DNA from: JBOGIG01 sp050742455
Lineage (GTDB): Bacteria > Actinomycetota > Acidimicrobiia > Acidimicrobiales > JBOGIG01
Assembly: GCA_050742455.1 (NCBI GenBank)
Contig: JBOGIG010000139.1
Location: 1 to 46,937, forward strand
Length of the DNA stretch: 46,937 nt
Reading direction: 5' to 3'
Position 1 is the first letter of the stretch, and each line of letters begins with the position of its first letter. The notes beneath the pieces were generated by a model. It worked only from the letters and a program-made list of their open reading frames with translations. It had not been told where the DNA came from and did no database searches. The position numbers and the translations under genes are program-made. Positions 15,426-24,053 of this stretch are shown in pieces.

Positions 15426-16646
15426 ATGATCAACGCCGTGATCGTCGACGCCGTCCGAACGCCGATTGGCAAGCGCAACGGAGCGCTATCCCCTATCCAC
15501 GCCGTGGACCTGGCCGCCGCTCCCCTTCGGGCCCTGGTGGAGCGAAACGACCTGGACCCTACCCTGATCGAGGACGTCATCATGGGCTGCACCATGACCG
15601 TGGGCGAGCAGGCCATGAACATCGGGCGCAACGCCGCCCTGGCCGCCGGCTTCCCCGACACCGTCCCCGGCACGACTGTTGACCGCCAGTGCGGCTCGGC
15701 CCAACAAGCCGTCCACTTCGCCGCTCAGGCGGTGATGGCGGGTGCCATGGATGTGGTCATTGCCGCAGGTGTGGAGTCCATGAGCCGCGTCCCCATTGGC
15801 TCGACCAGTGAGCCGGGCCCAGGCCAGCCGTACGGACCGACGGTAACCAAGCGTTTCGAATTCATCCATCAGGGCCTTTCCGCCGAGCGCATCGCCCAGA
15901 AGTGGCAGGTCTCTCGCCAAGCCATGGACGAACTGTCGGTCGAGTCTCATCACCGAGCCGCCCGAGCTGCGTCAGAGGGACGCTTCGACAATGAGATCAT
16001 CGCCATCGAGGTGCCGGCCCAAGAACCGGTGCTAGGCCAAAAAGCGGTGCCAACGGAGTCGGGAACGCAAGAAGCAGTACTGCAAGAGCCGGAACCTCGT
16101 CTAGTCGACATCGATGAGGGCGTTCGCCCGAATTCCACCTACGAAATACTGGCCGGTCTCCGCCCGGCATTCGGGGCCGATGGATCCATCACTGCGGGCA
16201 GCTCGTCCCAAATAAGCGACGGCGCCGCCGCCGTGCTGATCATGAGCGAGGAGCGGGCCGGCCGGCTCGGCCTGCGCCCAAGGGCCCGGTTTGTCGCCTT
16301 CGCCGTGGCCGCCAATGATCCGGTCATCATGCTGACGGCCCCGATCCCGGCGACGTCACTCATCTTGTCCAAGGCCAAGATGTCGCTGGAGGACATGGGC
16401 GTGATCGAGATCAATGAGGCCTTTGCCTCGGTGGTACTGGCCTGGGCGTCGGAGTTTCACCCCGACATGGCTCGGGTGAACCCCAACGGGGGAGCCATCG
16501 CCCTGGGCCATCCGACCGGCTGCTCGGGGGCTCGGATCATGGCCACCATGCTCAACGAGCTGGAACGCTCCGGGGGTAGATGGGGCCTACAGACCATGTG
16601 CGAAGGTGGCGGCATGGCAAATGCCACCATCATCGAAAGACTCTGA
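15426..16646 (+). CDS. fadA6: FadA6-like beta-ketoacyl-CoA thiolase
   Basis: A 406-residue thiolase with nucleophile C89 (VDRQCGSAQQ), H362 (ALGHPTG) and C392 (TMCEGGG). Segments such as DPVIMLTAPIPAT, INEAFASVVLAW and GRWGLQTMCEGGG resemble mycobacterial FadA6, the thiolase of the ring C/D (HIP) pathway, more than FadA5. It would cleave the beta-keto thioester after EchA20/IpdAB action. The start is ATG 15426. An insert at about residues 197-225, rich in Gln, Glu, Val and Pro (QEPVLGQKAV, QEAVLQEPEP), replaces a short loop in known FadA6 proteins and is coded by less GC-rich DNA. Convergent with ipdC. Confidence 0.88.
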   Translation: MINAVIVDAVRTPIGKRNGALSPIHAVDLAAAPLRALVERNDLDPTLIEDVIMGCTMTVGEQAMNIGRNAALAAGFPDTVPGTTVDRQCGSAQQAVHFAAQAVMAGAMDVVIAAGVESMSRVPIGSTSEPGPGQPYGPTVTKRFEFIHQGLSAERIAQKWQVSRQAMDELSVESHHRAARAASEGRFDNEIIAIEVPAQEPVLGQKAVPTESGTQEAVLQEPEPRLVDIDEGVRPNSTYEILAGLRPAFGADGSITAGSSSQISDGAAAVLIMSEERAGRLGLRPRARFVAFAVAANDPVIMLTAPIPATSLILSKAKMSLEDMGVIEINEAFASVVLAWASEFHPDMARVNPNGGAIALGHPTGCSGARIMATMLNELERSGGRWGLQTMCEGGGMANATIIERL

Positions 16647-16704
16647 GGGACGGGCCGTCTGGCCCCGGCGCCGGCCTGGCTTCGCCCGTCTGTCCCCCGC
16701 CGCT

Positions 16705-16723
16705 CTGGCCCAGTGTTGGCCAG
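16705..16723. terminator. Hairpin between convergent fadA6 and ipdC
   Basis: CTGGCC and GGCCAG form a perfect 6-bp stem with a 7-base loop in the 82-base convergent gap; further GC-rich complementarity (GGGAC...GTCCC) surrounds it at about 16650-16695. There is no T-run, so a bidirectional terminator is only plausible. Confidence 0.35.
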
Positions 16724-16728
16724 TTGCA

Positions 16729-17784
16729 TCAGCCCGTCCGGTTGGCCCCCAGGCGGGCAAGGACATCGTGGGCCTCGGCCAGGATTCGCTCTATGAGCTC
16801 GGCCACCGTAGGCAGGTCGTCCACCACCCCGAGAACCTGCCCGGTGGGCAGCACCCCGACGTCGGGATTGCCCTCCACTAGTGCGGCCTTGGTCATCATG
16901 GGGGCATTGGCCGCCATCATCAGCTGAGCCCAACTCAACGACTGGCTCTTGCGCATAGCCAATCCCTCTCGCACCAGATCGAGGGGGCGGCTGTCTGCCA
17001 TGCGGCGAAAGGCCAGGGCATTGCGGGCCGAGCGCCCCAAACTTAGCCAGGGCCCGACCCCGTCCAGGCGCTCCACCAGGGCAGTGCGGATGACCCGCTG
17101 GGGAACCCCGTCGATGCACTTGGTCACGACCGTGTCATTGACGGACCGGGCCAGGTACATCTCCTTGACGTTGTCAGGCACCGTGGAATCGCTGGTGAGC
17201 AAGAATCGGGTCCCCATGGCCACCCCCTCGGCCCCGTAGGCCAGAGCGGCGATCAAACCTCGCCCGTCAAAATAGCCGCCGGCCGCCAATACCGGGATGT
17301 CCACCGCATCCACCACCTGGGGCACCAGCAGGGAGGTGGGAACGTTCCCAGTGTGGCCTCCCCCCTCGGCACCCTGGGCGATCACGGCGTCGGCCCCCCA
17401 CTCGGCCACCTTCTCGGCATGGCGACGTGCCCCCACGGTGGGAACATTGGCCACACCTGCGTCTGCCAATCGGGCCATCAGCTCCGGCCTGGGTGCCTGG
17501 CCATAGCTGGCCACTTTCACCCCCGCCTCAATGAGGAAGTTGACCCGGTCCTCGACATCGGATTGATCGGTGCGGAAGTTCACGCCAAAAGGGGCGCCGG
17601 TGCGATCCCTCACCTCGTTGACCGCCGTTTTCATCTCCGTCAGGGTCATGGTGGCGGCGGCCAGGATGCCCAGCCCCCCTGCCGCGCTGGTGGCAGCAGT
17701 GAGCCGAGCTCCGGCCACCCAGCCCATGCCGGTCTGGACCAGCGGATAGCGGATCCCGAATAGGTCACAGATGCGGGTATGCAG
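16729..17784 (-). CDS. ipdC: IpdC-like flavoprotein (nitronate monooxygenase superfamily)
   Basis: A protein of about 351 residues, close to the 355 of Mycobacterium IpdC. It is an FMN TIM-barrel of the 2-nitropropane dioxygenase superfamily: VQTGMGWVAGARL near the N-terminus, FGVNFRTD, AQGAEGGGHTG (phosphate/flavin loop) and LAAGGYFDGRG. IpdC acts in the ring C/D pathway as a flavin-dependent reductase/dehydrogenase of CoA intermediates. No ATG, GTG or TTG exists in frame near the expected start; CTG 17784 gives MHTRICDLFG, parallel to MRTPICDLFG of the paralogue at 31081, so a CTG start is proposed. It follows ipdB by 28 bases. Confidence 0.82.
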   Translation of the reverse strand: MHTRICDLFGIRYPLVQTGMGWVAGARLTAATSAAGGLGILAAATMTLTEMKTAVNEVRDRTGAPFGVNFRTDQSDVEDRVNFLIEAGVKVASYGQAPRPELMARLADAGVANVPTVGARRHAEKVAEWGADAVIAQGAEGGGHTGNVPTSLLVPQVVDAVDIPVLAAGGYFDGRGLIAALAYGAEGVAMGTRFLLTSDSTVPDNVKEMYLARSVNDTVVTKCIDGVPQRVIRTALVERLDGVGPWLSLGRSARNALAFRRMADSRPLDLVREGLAMRKSQSLSWAQLMMAANAPMMTKAALVEGNPDVGVLPTGQVLGVVDDLPTVAELIERILAEAHDVLARLGANRTG

Positions 17785-17812
17785 CGGGTCCCGGCGCTCG
17801 ACGAGGTCAGGG

Positions 17813-18601
17813 CTAATTGGGAACCTCCGAGGCTCGGGCGTTGCCGGGATCGATATGGTGGCGAATGAGCTCGAGATCTTTGGGACTGGGCAGTGGGGTC
17901 TCCGGTACCACCTCGGGGATGTCGAGCTCGAAGCCGGTGGCAGCAACCACCTCATCAACGACGACACCAGGGTGAAGCGACACCACACGCATGGTGTGGT
18001 CGCTGCCCCCGAAGTCGAACACTCCCAGATTGGAGACCACAGCCCTGATCTCATGGAAGCGGGCCGACTCCCCCAGATCTCCGGCGCGGTCGTAACCCAC
18101 GCCGGACACCATGTCGACGGCAGCCACGAAAGAGCGAGGCGAGTGCTTGGCCACCCAGTAGCTGGTCGGGTGGCTGATGGTGTTGCCCGGCGCCCCTCTA
18201 ACCCCAATGAGCATGGCCTTGGGATGATCCCACGGCCCGATGCAGGAGATGTTCTGATTGCCGAATCGGTCGACTTGGGTCGGAGCCATCATCACGTGAC
18301 GCCTCCCCCACCACAACAGATCGAATACCCGACGAAATGGCATCCACGCCTCCACCGCCACCTCACCCTGGGCCACGCCGGGAAGAAGCGCTTGGCCCAA
18401 TGCCGGGACGCCGCTCATCAGGTAGGCCTCGCCGTCGCTCAGAACCAGGTCCGGCTCGAAGGTGGCCCTGGCCAGCCGGGCGCCAATGGCGGGGGCGGTG
18501 CCAAAGGCGCTGGCCAGTATTTCGCCGTCTCCCCGCCACACCTGGGCGCAGGCCAGCGCGCACACCTCCGCCCGGGTCGCCTCCCCTGCAAGAGTGCTCA
18601 C
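17813..18601 (-). CDS. ipdB: IpdB, beta subunit of the COCHEA-CoA ring hydrolase
   Basis: A 262-residue class I CoA-transferase-fold beta subunit (mycobacterial IpdB is about 250). With IpdA it opens the last steroid ring (ring C) of COCHEA-CoA by hydrolysis instead of transferring CoA. The segment DRFGNQNISCIGPW and the conserved SGVPALGQ region belong to this family. GTG 18601 overlaps the ipdA stop as GTGA, as expected for a stoichiometric heteromer. Longer in-frame extensions would run into ipdA. Confidence 0.9.
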   Translation of the reverse strand: MSTLAGEATRAEVCALACAQVWRGDGEILASAFGTAPAIGARLARATFEPDLVLSDGEAYLMSGVPALGQALLPGVAQGEVAVEAWMPFRRVFDLLWWGRRHVMMAPTQVDRFGNQNISCIGPWDHPKAMLIGVRGAPGNTISHPTSYWVAKHSPRSFVAAVDMVSGVGYDRAGDLGESARFHEIRAVVSNLGVFDFGGSDHTMRVVSLHPGVVVDEVVAATGFELDIPEVVPETPLPSPKDLELIRHHIDPGNARASEVPN

Positions 18602-19437
18602 CGGCCCACCGCCGATTGGTAGGCGGCCTCGTCCACATCCAGGTAGCGGGCCGTGAAGTCCTCCCACAATCCGGGGTCGGCTGCTGCTTTGACGTAGGCC
18701 AACTGAAAGGACTCGTCCCTGGGATAGTCGGGAACACAAGAGGTGAAATGGGCCCCCCCCGGTGACTCCACTACGGCGTCGGTCATCATGCGATTGACGA
18801 TGACGGACTGGATCGGACCCGCCCCGCTCAACTCGCCGGGGGCCAGGACACTCTCGGCCGACATGATCCTGAGGTCGGCGGCCATGAGGAACATGTCGTC
18901 AAAGTAGGGATCGGGTCCGAGGTAAAGACCATTGCCCACGGCGTCGGCCCGGCTCATATGGACCAGGGCGGCATCCAGCTTGATGGCGGGCATGGCCACC
19001 AACTCCTCGCCCCCGTAGGGGGAGGTCACCGTGGCCAGATCGGGGTTGATGGCCATGACGTCAGAGCCCAGTCCCGAACGGGTGGGCAGGAAAGGTAGGC
19101 GCAGGACGGCGGCGTACAGGCCCCACTGCAGCATGCCCTCATCCAGCTCGACCGCCCCAATCCGGGCTTCCTGGCGGGCCCGGCGGAAGTGGGGGTCAAG
19201 GGGAATGGAATCAAGCGACACAAAGCCGTAGACCACCTTGGCCACCTTTCCTGCGGCGCACAACAGGCCGACGTCCGGGCCGCCATAGGAGACGATGGTG
19301 AGATCCTTGATATCCGATCGCAACAGTGCCCGCACCAGGGCCATGGGCTTGCGTCTCGACCCCCACCCGCCGATGCCGATGGTCATACCATCGCGCAGCT
19401 GGCTCACCGCCTCGGAAGCCGAAACCACCTTGTTCAC
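18598..19437 (-). CDS. ipdA: IpdA, alpha subunit of the COCHEA-CoA ring hydrolase
   Basis: A 279-residue CoA-transferase-fold alpha subunit (mycobacterial IpdA is 292). The N-terminal IGGWGSRRKPMALVRALLR and GGPDVGLLC are family segments. A conserved acidic stretch VELDEGMLQWGL (Glu at about residue 98-100) probably contains the catalytic Glu equivalent to E105 of the M. tuberculosis enzyme; this alignment is from memory. The GTG start at 19437 is 13 bases after echA20. The echA20-ipdA-ipdB-ipdC order equals that of mycobacteria. Confidence 0.9.
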   Translation of the reverse strand: MNKVVSASEAVSQLRDGMTIGIGGWGSRRKPMALVRALLRSDIKDLTIVSYGGPDVGLLCAAGKVAKVVYGFVSLDSIPLDPHFRRARQEARIGAVELDEGMLQWGLYAAVLRLPFLPTRSGLGSDVMAINPDLATVTSPYGGEELVAMPAIKLDAALVHMSRADAVGNGLYLGPDPYFDDMFLMAADLRIMSAESVLAPGELSGAGPIQSVIVNRMMTDAVVESPGGAHFTSCVPDYPRDESFQLAYVKAAADPGLWEDFTARYLDVDEAAYQSAVGR

Positions 19438-19450
19438 CGGGAGTGACGCT

Positions 19451-20209
19451 TCACTTGGTGAACCGCGCGTCGCGCTTGTCGACGAAGGCCTGCCTGGCCT
19501 CGTCGGCCACCCCAGACAGGTTGAGCTCGAAGGTGAAACCCTGCTCGTAGCGATAGCTGCGCTTGACATCGATCGGGTCGATCCCGTTGAGGGACTGCTT
19601 GGCGGCCCGGATCACTGTCGGGCTTTTGGTGGCAATGAGGTCGGCCACGGCCCGGGCCCGGGCCCGCAGCTGGGCCGGCTCTACCACCTCCAGCACCGAG
19701 CCGTATGCGGCCAGTTCGGCGGCAGTGGCCGTGGCACTGGTGTAGACCATGGACCTCATCTTGTGCTGGGGAACCAGTCGGGCCAGGTGGGTGGCGGCCC
19801 CCAGGGCCCCCCGGTCCACCTCGGGCAGCCCGAAGGTGGCGTCGCTGGCAGCCACGATCACATCGGCATTGCCCACCAGTCCGATGCCTCCCCCCAGGCA
19901 GAAGCCGTTCACCGCGGCGATGACGGGGACCTCACAATCGTAGATGGCGGCAAATGCGGCAAAGCAGCCCTTGTTGGCTCCCACCAAGGCGCTGTATCCC
20001 TCGGTGGCCTGCATCTCCTTGATGTCAACCCCAGCACAGAACCCTCGGCCCTGGGCGGCCAGGACCAGGGCTCGGACACCCGGATCCCGGCCCAGGCCGA
20101 GCACCGTCTCGGCCAGCTCGAACCAGGCCGCCACCGCCAGCGCATTGACCGGTGGGAAGTCCATGACCACTTCGGCCACCCCGTTAGACACTTCGTGCTT
20201 GATGCTCAT
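19451..20209 (-). CDS. echA20: EchA20-like ring D hydrolase (crotonase family)
   Basis: A 252-residue crotonase-family protein nearly collinear with M. tuberculosis EchA20, which hydrolytically opens ring D of HIEC-CoA to give COCHEA-CoA. Shared segments include GRGFCAGVDIKEMQ, NGFCLGGGIGLVGNADVIVA, ATFGLPEVDRGALGAATHL and YRYEQGFTFELNL. As in EchA20, the first crotonase Glu is replaced (GGGIGL) while the second is kept (LPEVDRG). ATG 20209; first gene of the echA20-ipdA-ipdB-ipdC operon and divergent from an SDR gene. Confidence 0.93.
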   Translation of the reverse strand: MSIKHEVSNGVAEVVMDFPPVNALAVAAWFELAETVLGLGRDPGVRALVLAAQGRGFCAGVDIKEMQATEGYSALVGANKGCFAAFAAIYDCEVPVIAAVNGFCLGGGIGLVGNADVIVAASDATFGLPEVDRGALGAATHLARLVPQHKMRSMVYTSATATAAELAAYGSVLEVVEPAQLRARARAVADLIATKSPTVIRAAKQSLNGIDPIDVKRSYRYEQGFTFELNLSGVADEARQAFVDKRDARFTK

Positions 20210-20285
20210 CCAACACTTTCTGATAGAGAGTCAGTTTCCTACTGGCAAGGTAGGCCATAGGAGCCACCTCCGCTAGTTTTAGGCG

Positions 20286-21086
20286 GTGGACTTCGCCGGC
20301 CAGGTCGTCATCGTCACCGGCGGGTGCCGCGGCGTGGGACGGGGAATAACCCGCGCATTCCTTTCTGCCGGCGCAGACGTAGTGGTGTGTGCCCGTCGTC
20401 CGCCCGACAGGTCCGATGCCGCTGGCGAGCCGCCAGGGAGTGAACATAGGGCTATCTTCGTGGCCGCCGACGTGCGGGAAGGCGACGACATCGCCAAGGT
20501 GATGGACGAGACGATGAGCCGCTTCGGGCGCCTCGACGTGTTGGTCAACAATGCAGGGGGCTCACCCCCCATGGCAGCCGCCGATGCCTCGGACCGGTTC
20601 TCGGCTTCAATCATCGCCTTGAACCTTCTCGCCCCGCTGAACTTTGCCCAGAGGGCCAACGCCGTCATGCAAACTCAGGATCACGGCGGGTCGATAATCA
20701 ACATCGGCAGCGTGAGCGGTACCCGGCCGTCCCCCCGCACCGCGGCCTACGGGGCAGCGAAGGCGGGACTGGCTAATTTGACCCAGACCCTGGCCGTGGA
20801 ATGGGCCCCCAAGGTCCGGGTCAACTGCGTTGTGGCCGGCATGGTGCACACTGAGCAGTCCCACCTTTTCTACGGCGATGCCGAAGGGATCGCCGCGGTG
20901 GGGGCCACCGTCCCGCTAGGACGTCTGGCAGAGCCGGACGACGTGGCCCAGGCTTGCTTGTTCCTGGCTTCGGGCCGAGCCGCCTACATCAGTGGCGCAA
21001 ACCTCATGGTTCACGGCGGAGGCGAACTCCCCGCCTACCTGGGCGCGTCCAACGCCGAGCCCGCCGGCGGGCCAGGGCACCGGTAG
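20286..21086 (+). CDS. Rv3549c-like short-chain dehydrogenase of the HIP pathway
   Basis: A 266-residue SDR with TGGCRGVG at 11-18, NNAG at 88-91 and catalytic S142, Y155 and K159. Its N-terminus (VTGGCRGVGRG, VVVCARRPP) resembles mycobacterial Rv3549c, a member of the KstR2 regulon beside echA20-ipdAB. It likely oxidises or reduces a hydroxyl/keto group on a HIP CoA thioester. The start is GTG 20286. It is divergent from echA20; the 76-base gap contains CTGA(N7)TCAG and CCTAC(N7)GTAGG half-sites, which are weak operator candidates. Confidence 0.85.
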   Translation: MDFAGQVVIVTGGCRGVGRGITRAFLSAGADVVVCARRPPDRSDAAGEPPGSEHRAIFVAADVREGDDIAKVMDETMSRFGRLDVLVNNAGGSPPMAAADASDRFSASIIALNLLAPLNFAQRANAVMQTQDHGGSIINIGSVSGTRPSPRTAAYGAAKAGLANLTQTLAVEWAPKVRVNCVVAGMVHTEQSHLFYGDAEGIAAVGATVPLGRLAEPDDVAQACLFLASGRAAYISGANLMVHGGGELPAYLGASNAEPAGGPGHR

Positions 21087-21100
21087 GACCGCGACGCTGA

Positions 21101-21146
21101 TAAGGGCGGGCACGAGTAAGGCGGGCACGAGTAAGGCGGGCGCGAA
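21101..21146. repeat. 15-bp tandem repeat, three copies
   Basis: TAAGGCGGGCACGAG occurs three times in a row (first copy with an extra G, third with two changes) between convergent SDR genes. Each unit carries an in-frame TAA or TAG, so it is non-coding in that frame. Confidence 0.7.
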
Positions 21147-21168
21147 TAGGGCCGGCCGCCGTTCCCCA

Positions 21169-21939
21169 CTACGGGTGTTGGCTGGAAACCGAGATCACCT
21201 CACCGGTGAGGTAGCTCGAGTAGTCACTGGCCAGGAAGACGATGACGTTGGCCACCTCCCACGGCTCGGCCGAACGGCCAAAGGCCTCTCGTGCCGTCAA
21301 CTCCTCCAAAAGCTCCTCGCTGGTGACCTTGGACAAGTTGGGGTGCATGACCAGACTGGGGGCCACAGCATTGACCCGGATTCCTTGGGGAGCAACCTCC
21401 ATCGCCACGCAGCGGGTCAGGGCCATCACTCCGGCCTTGGCTGCGGCATAGTGGGCCTGGCCCGCCTGGGCCCTCCACCCGATGACCGAGGCATTGTTGA
21501 TTATGACTCCGCCGCCCCGGGGAACCATGTGATTGACCGCAGCCCTCGTGCAGCGAAATGTGCCGTTCAAGGTGACGTCCATCACCGAGTACCACTGTTG
21601 ATCGGTCATGGTGGCGACCTCCGCCGTTCCCCCGAGTCCGGCATTGTTCACCACCACGTCGATCCCCCCGGTGGCTTCGCCCACCTCGGCGAACAGCCGA
21701 TCCACCTGGGCTTGATCGGTCACATCACAGGCCCGTGCGAGCGGCCTGGTCCCCGTAAGGCGATCCAGCTCGTCAGCGGTTTCCTCAAGGCGCCGGATGT
21801 GGCGATCACTGATGACGACTCGGGCCCCCTCCTCGGCGCAGCGCTGGGCCGTGGCCGAACCGATACCGGTCCCTGCCGCGGCCGTGACCAGGACGGTGCG
21901 GCCGGCCAAAAGCCCGTGGGCGGGCGGGCACTGGGGCAT
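21169..21939 (-). CDS. Short-chain dehydrogenase/reductase
   Basis: A 256-residue classical SDR with TAAAGTGIG near residue 19, NNAG at 98-101 and catalytic S151, Y164 and K168. ATG 21939 shares one base with the stop of the upstream SDR (TGATG), so the two are co-translated. Some steroid SDRs of this group (e.g. IpdF-like) act on the 5-hydroxyl of HIP-CoA; the present gene cannot be assigned a substrate with certainty. Confidence 0.83.
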   Translation of the reverse strand: MPQCPPAHGLLAGRTVLVTAAAGTGIGSATAQRCAEEGARVVISDRHIRRLEETADELDRLTGTRPLARACDVTDQAQVDRLFAEVGEATGGIDVVVNNAGLGGTAEVATMTDQQWYSVMDVTLNGTFRCTRAAVNHMVPRGGGVIINNASVIGWRAQAGQAHYAAAKAGVMALTRCVAMEVAPQGIRVNAVAPSLVMHPNLSKVTSEELLEELTAREAFGRSAEPWEVANVIVFLASDYSSYLTGEVISVSSQHP

Positions 21940-22844
21940 CAGGCGTTGGGCTTTTCCTGGGCCGCGGCCGCCTTGCGGTACGCCTCCAGTTGGGCCAGGA
22001 TCGGCATCTCCTCCTGACCGATGGCAGCATCGATACGGGCGGCGATCCCGGCCGGAGTCCAGCGTCCTTCGCTGTACATGGCCCGCACCTCGCGAGGCTG
22101 GTTCCATACCGCGATCTTGTTCCCCACCGCGGTGTATACCTGACCCGAAATGTGCCGGGCCTTATCGGAGAGCAGGTACACGACCATGGGGGCCACGTCC
22201 TCCGCCTCGCCCATCTCGGCCAGGGCCATGGGGACATCAGCCGCCATGCGGGTGCGGGCGATGGGGGCCACGGCGTTGGCCGTTACCCCATAGCGGTTCA
22301 TCCCGGCCGCAGCACTTCGCACCAGGGACACGATCCCGCCCTTGGCCGCTGAGTAGTTGGCCTGGGCCACACTGGCGGCGAACGCTCCCGAGGTGAAGGC
22401 CACCAGGGAACCCGACTGCTGCTTGCGCATGACTTCGGCCGCGGCCCGGAATACGGTGAAGGTTCCCTTGAGGTGGGTTGCGATCACTGGATCCCACTCA
22501 TCCTCGGACATGTTGAACAACATCCGCTCCCGCAAGATGCCGGCCACGCACACCACTCCGTCGATCTGCCCCCAGCGCTCGACGGCCGCCGCCACGATGC
22601 GCCGGCCCGCCTCCATCTCGGTTACCGAGTCGGCTACGGCCACGGCCGTTCCCCCGGCCGCCTCGATCTCGGCGACCACGTCATCGGCCACCTCGCTGGT
22701 GGGATCCTCCCCGTGCATGCCGACGCCGTAGTCGTTGACCACGACGTTGGCCCCCTCGGCCGCGCAGGCCAGGGCCACGGCCCGGCCAATTCCGCGGCCC
22801 GCGCCGGTCACCGCGATCGACTTTCCCTCCAGGAACCCATTCAT
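21939..22844 (-). CDS. Rv3548c-like short-chain dehydrogenase
   Basis: A 301-residue SDR of the 'multifunctional enzyme 2-like' group: TGAGRGIG at 13-20, VVVNDYG, LRERMLFNMSEDEWD, catalytic Y164/K168 with S152, and a long C-terminal extension. The usual NNAG is CVAG here. Length and context (beside Rv3549c-like, echA20 and ipdAB genes) agree with mycobacterial Rv3548c (304 aa), a KstR2-regulon SDR. The start is ATG 22844. A related fold occurs in the Hsd4A-like protein at 2818, but the sequences are clearly distinct. Confidence 0.83.
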   Translation of the reverse strand: MNGFLEGKSIAVTGAGRGIGRAVALACAAEGANVVVNDYGVGMHGEDPTSEVADDVVAEIEAAGGTAVAVADSVTEMEAGRRIVAAAVERWGQIDGVVCVAGILRERMLFNMSEDEWDPVIATHLKGTFTVFRAAAEVMRKQQSGSLVAFTSGAFAASVAQANYSAAKGGIVSLVRSAAAGMNRYGVTANAVAPIARTRMAADVPMALAEMGEAEDVAPMVVYLLSDKARHISGQVYTAVGNKIAVWNQPREVRAMYSEGRWTPAGIAARIDAAIGQEEMPILAQLEAYRKAAAAQEKPNA

Positions 22845-22854
22845 GGTTGTCTCA

Positions 22855-22881
22855 GCCTTTCGTTGAACTTGGTTTAAAGGC
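22855..22881. promoter_or_regulatory. Inverted repeat upstream of the SDR pair
   Basis: GCCTTT and AAAGGC (6 bp, perfect) flank an AT-rich 15-base spacer, followed by the palindrome CCACGTGG (22881-22888). The 51-base gap separates the Ltp3-like gene (upstream, same strand) from the SDR starting at 22844. It could act as a terminator hairpin or an operator; the spacer contains AAC(N3)GTT, one base off the KstR spacing. Confidence 0.3.
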
Positions 22882-22895
22882 CACGTGGACTCCGT

Positions 22896-24053
22896 TCAGG
22901 GCTTGTCGCTTCCCACCAGCCACATGGAGAAGAACTGCGATCCCCCTCCATAGGCGTGGCCCAGCACCCGTCTGGCCCCCTCGACCTGGTGCTCCCCCGC
23001 CTGATGGCGGACCTGCTGGGCCGCCTCGGCAAAGCGGATCATGCCTGAGGCGCCGATGGGATTGGACGACAGCACGCCGCCAGACATGTTGACCGGCAGG
23101 TCACCGTCGATGGCGGTGGCTCCCTCGTCGGTCATCTTCCATCCCTCACCATCGGGGGCAAAGCCCAGATTCTCCATCCACATGGGCTCATACCAGCTGA
23201 AGGGCACGTATATCTCTGCCGCGTCGATCTCCTGGCGGGGGTTGGTGATCCCGGCCTGGCGGTAGATGTCGGCGATACAGTCCTTCCCCGCTTGGGGATT
23301 GACGGCATCTCGGCCCGCGAACATGGTCGGCTCCGATCGCATGGCGGTGGCCAGCACCCAGGCTGGCGGGCGAGCCGAGCGGGCCGCACCGGCCTCGTCG
23401 CTTAGCACCATGGCACACGCTCCGTCCGAGGATGGGCACGTCTCAAGATATCGGATCGGGTCCCACAGCATGGCCGAATCCTGAATCATCTCGAAGGAGA
23501 TGTCCTCCATGCGCAGGTGGGCCAATGGGTTCTTGAGAGCATTCTGCCGGTCCTTGAGGGCGACCATTATGCCGATGTGGTCGGGCGCGCCCGAGCGGCG
23601 GATATAGGCCCGGATCAAGGGGGCAAAGTACCCTCCGGCTCCGGCCAGGGTCGGGGGAGCAAAGGGCATCGGGCGCGACAGGGCCCACATCGCGTCGGCT
23701 TCCGACTGCTTTTCGAAGGCCACCGTCAGCACCCGGCGGTGTATCCCGGCCTGGATGAGGCTGGCGGCCGCCAGGGATGTCGATCCCCCCACGCTGCCGG
23801 CCGTGTGGACCCGGAGCATGGGTTTGCCCACCGCCCCAAGGGCGTCGGCCAGGTACAGCTCGGGCATCATCACCCCTTCGAACATGTCCGGGGCCTTGCC
23901 AATGACCACGGCGTCGATATCGGACCAGTCCAGCTCGGCGTCGGACAAAGCTCCCAGCGCCGCCTCCCGGACCAAGCCGGCGATCGAGACATCTCCCCGG
24001 GTCGAGGAGTACCGGGTCTGGCCTACTCCCACCACGGCACAGCGCTCGGTCAT
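22896..24053 (-). CDS. ltp3: Ltp3-like thiolase-fold aldolase subunit
   Basis: A 385-residue SCP-X/thiolase-like protein (mycobacterial Ltp3 is 394). Position and order (two DUF35 proteins, Ltp4-like, then this gene) parallel Rv3521-Rv3522-Rv3523. In Rhodococcus, Ltp3 and Ltp4 are needed for aldol-type removal of the C24-branched side chains of plant sterols. The thiolase nucleophile region reads RVHTAGSVGGS with no Cys, so it is unlikely to be a thiolase; the C-terminal GHAYGGGSQFF keeps a His. ATG 24053 overlaps the ltp4 stop (ATGA). Confidence 0.83.
   Translation of the reverse strand: MTERCAVVGVGQTRYSSTRGDVSIAGLVREAALGALSDAELDWSDIDAVVIGKAPDMFEGVMMPELYLADALGAVGKPMLRVHTAGSVGGSTSLAAASLIQAGIHRRVLTVAFEKQSEADAMWALSRPMPFAPPTLAGAGGYFAPLIRAYIRRSGAPDHIGIMVALKDRQNALKNPLAHLRMEDISFEMIQDSAMLWDPIRYLETCPSSDGACAMVLSDEAGAARSARPPAWVLATAMRSEPTMFAGRDAVNPQAGKDCIADIYRQAGITNPRQEIDAAEIYVPFSWYEPMWMENLGFAPDGEGWKMTDEGATAIDGDLPVNMSGGVLSSNPIGASGMIRFAEAAQQVRHQAGEHQVEGARRVLGHAYGGGSQFFSMWLVGSDKP

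Noticed and set aside
19295..20260. 321-codon frame antisense to ipdA/echA20
   Set aside because: The opposite strand is clearly ipdA and echA20; translation is compositionally biased.
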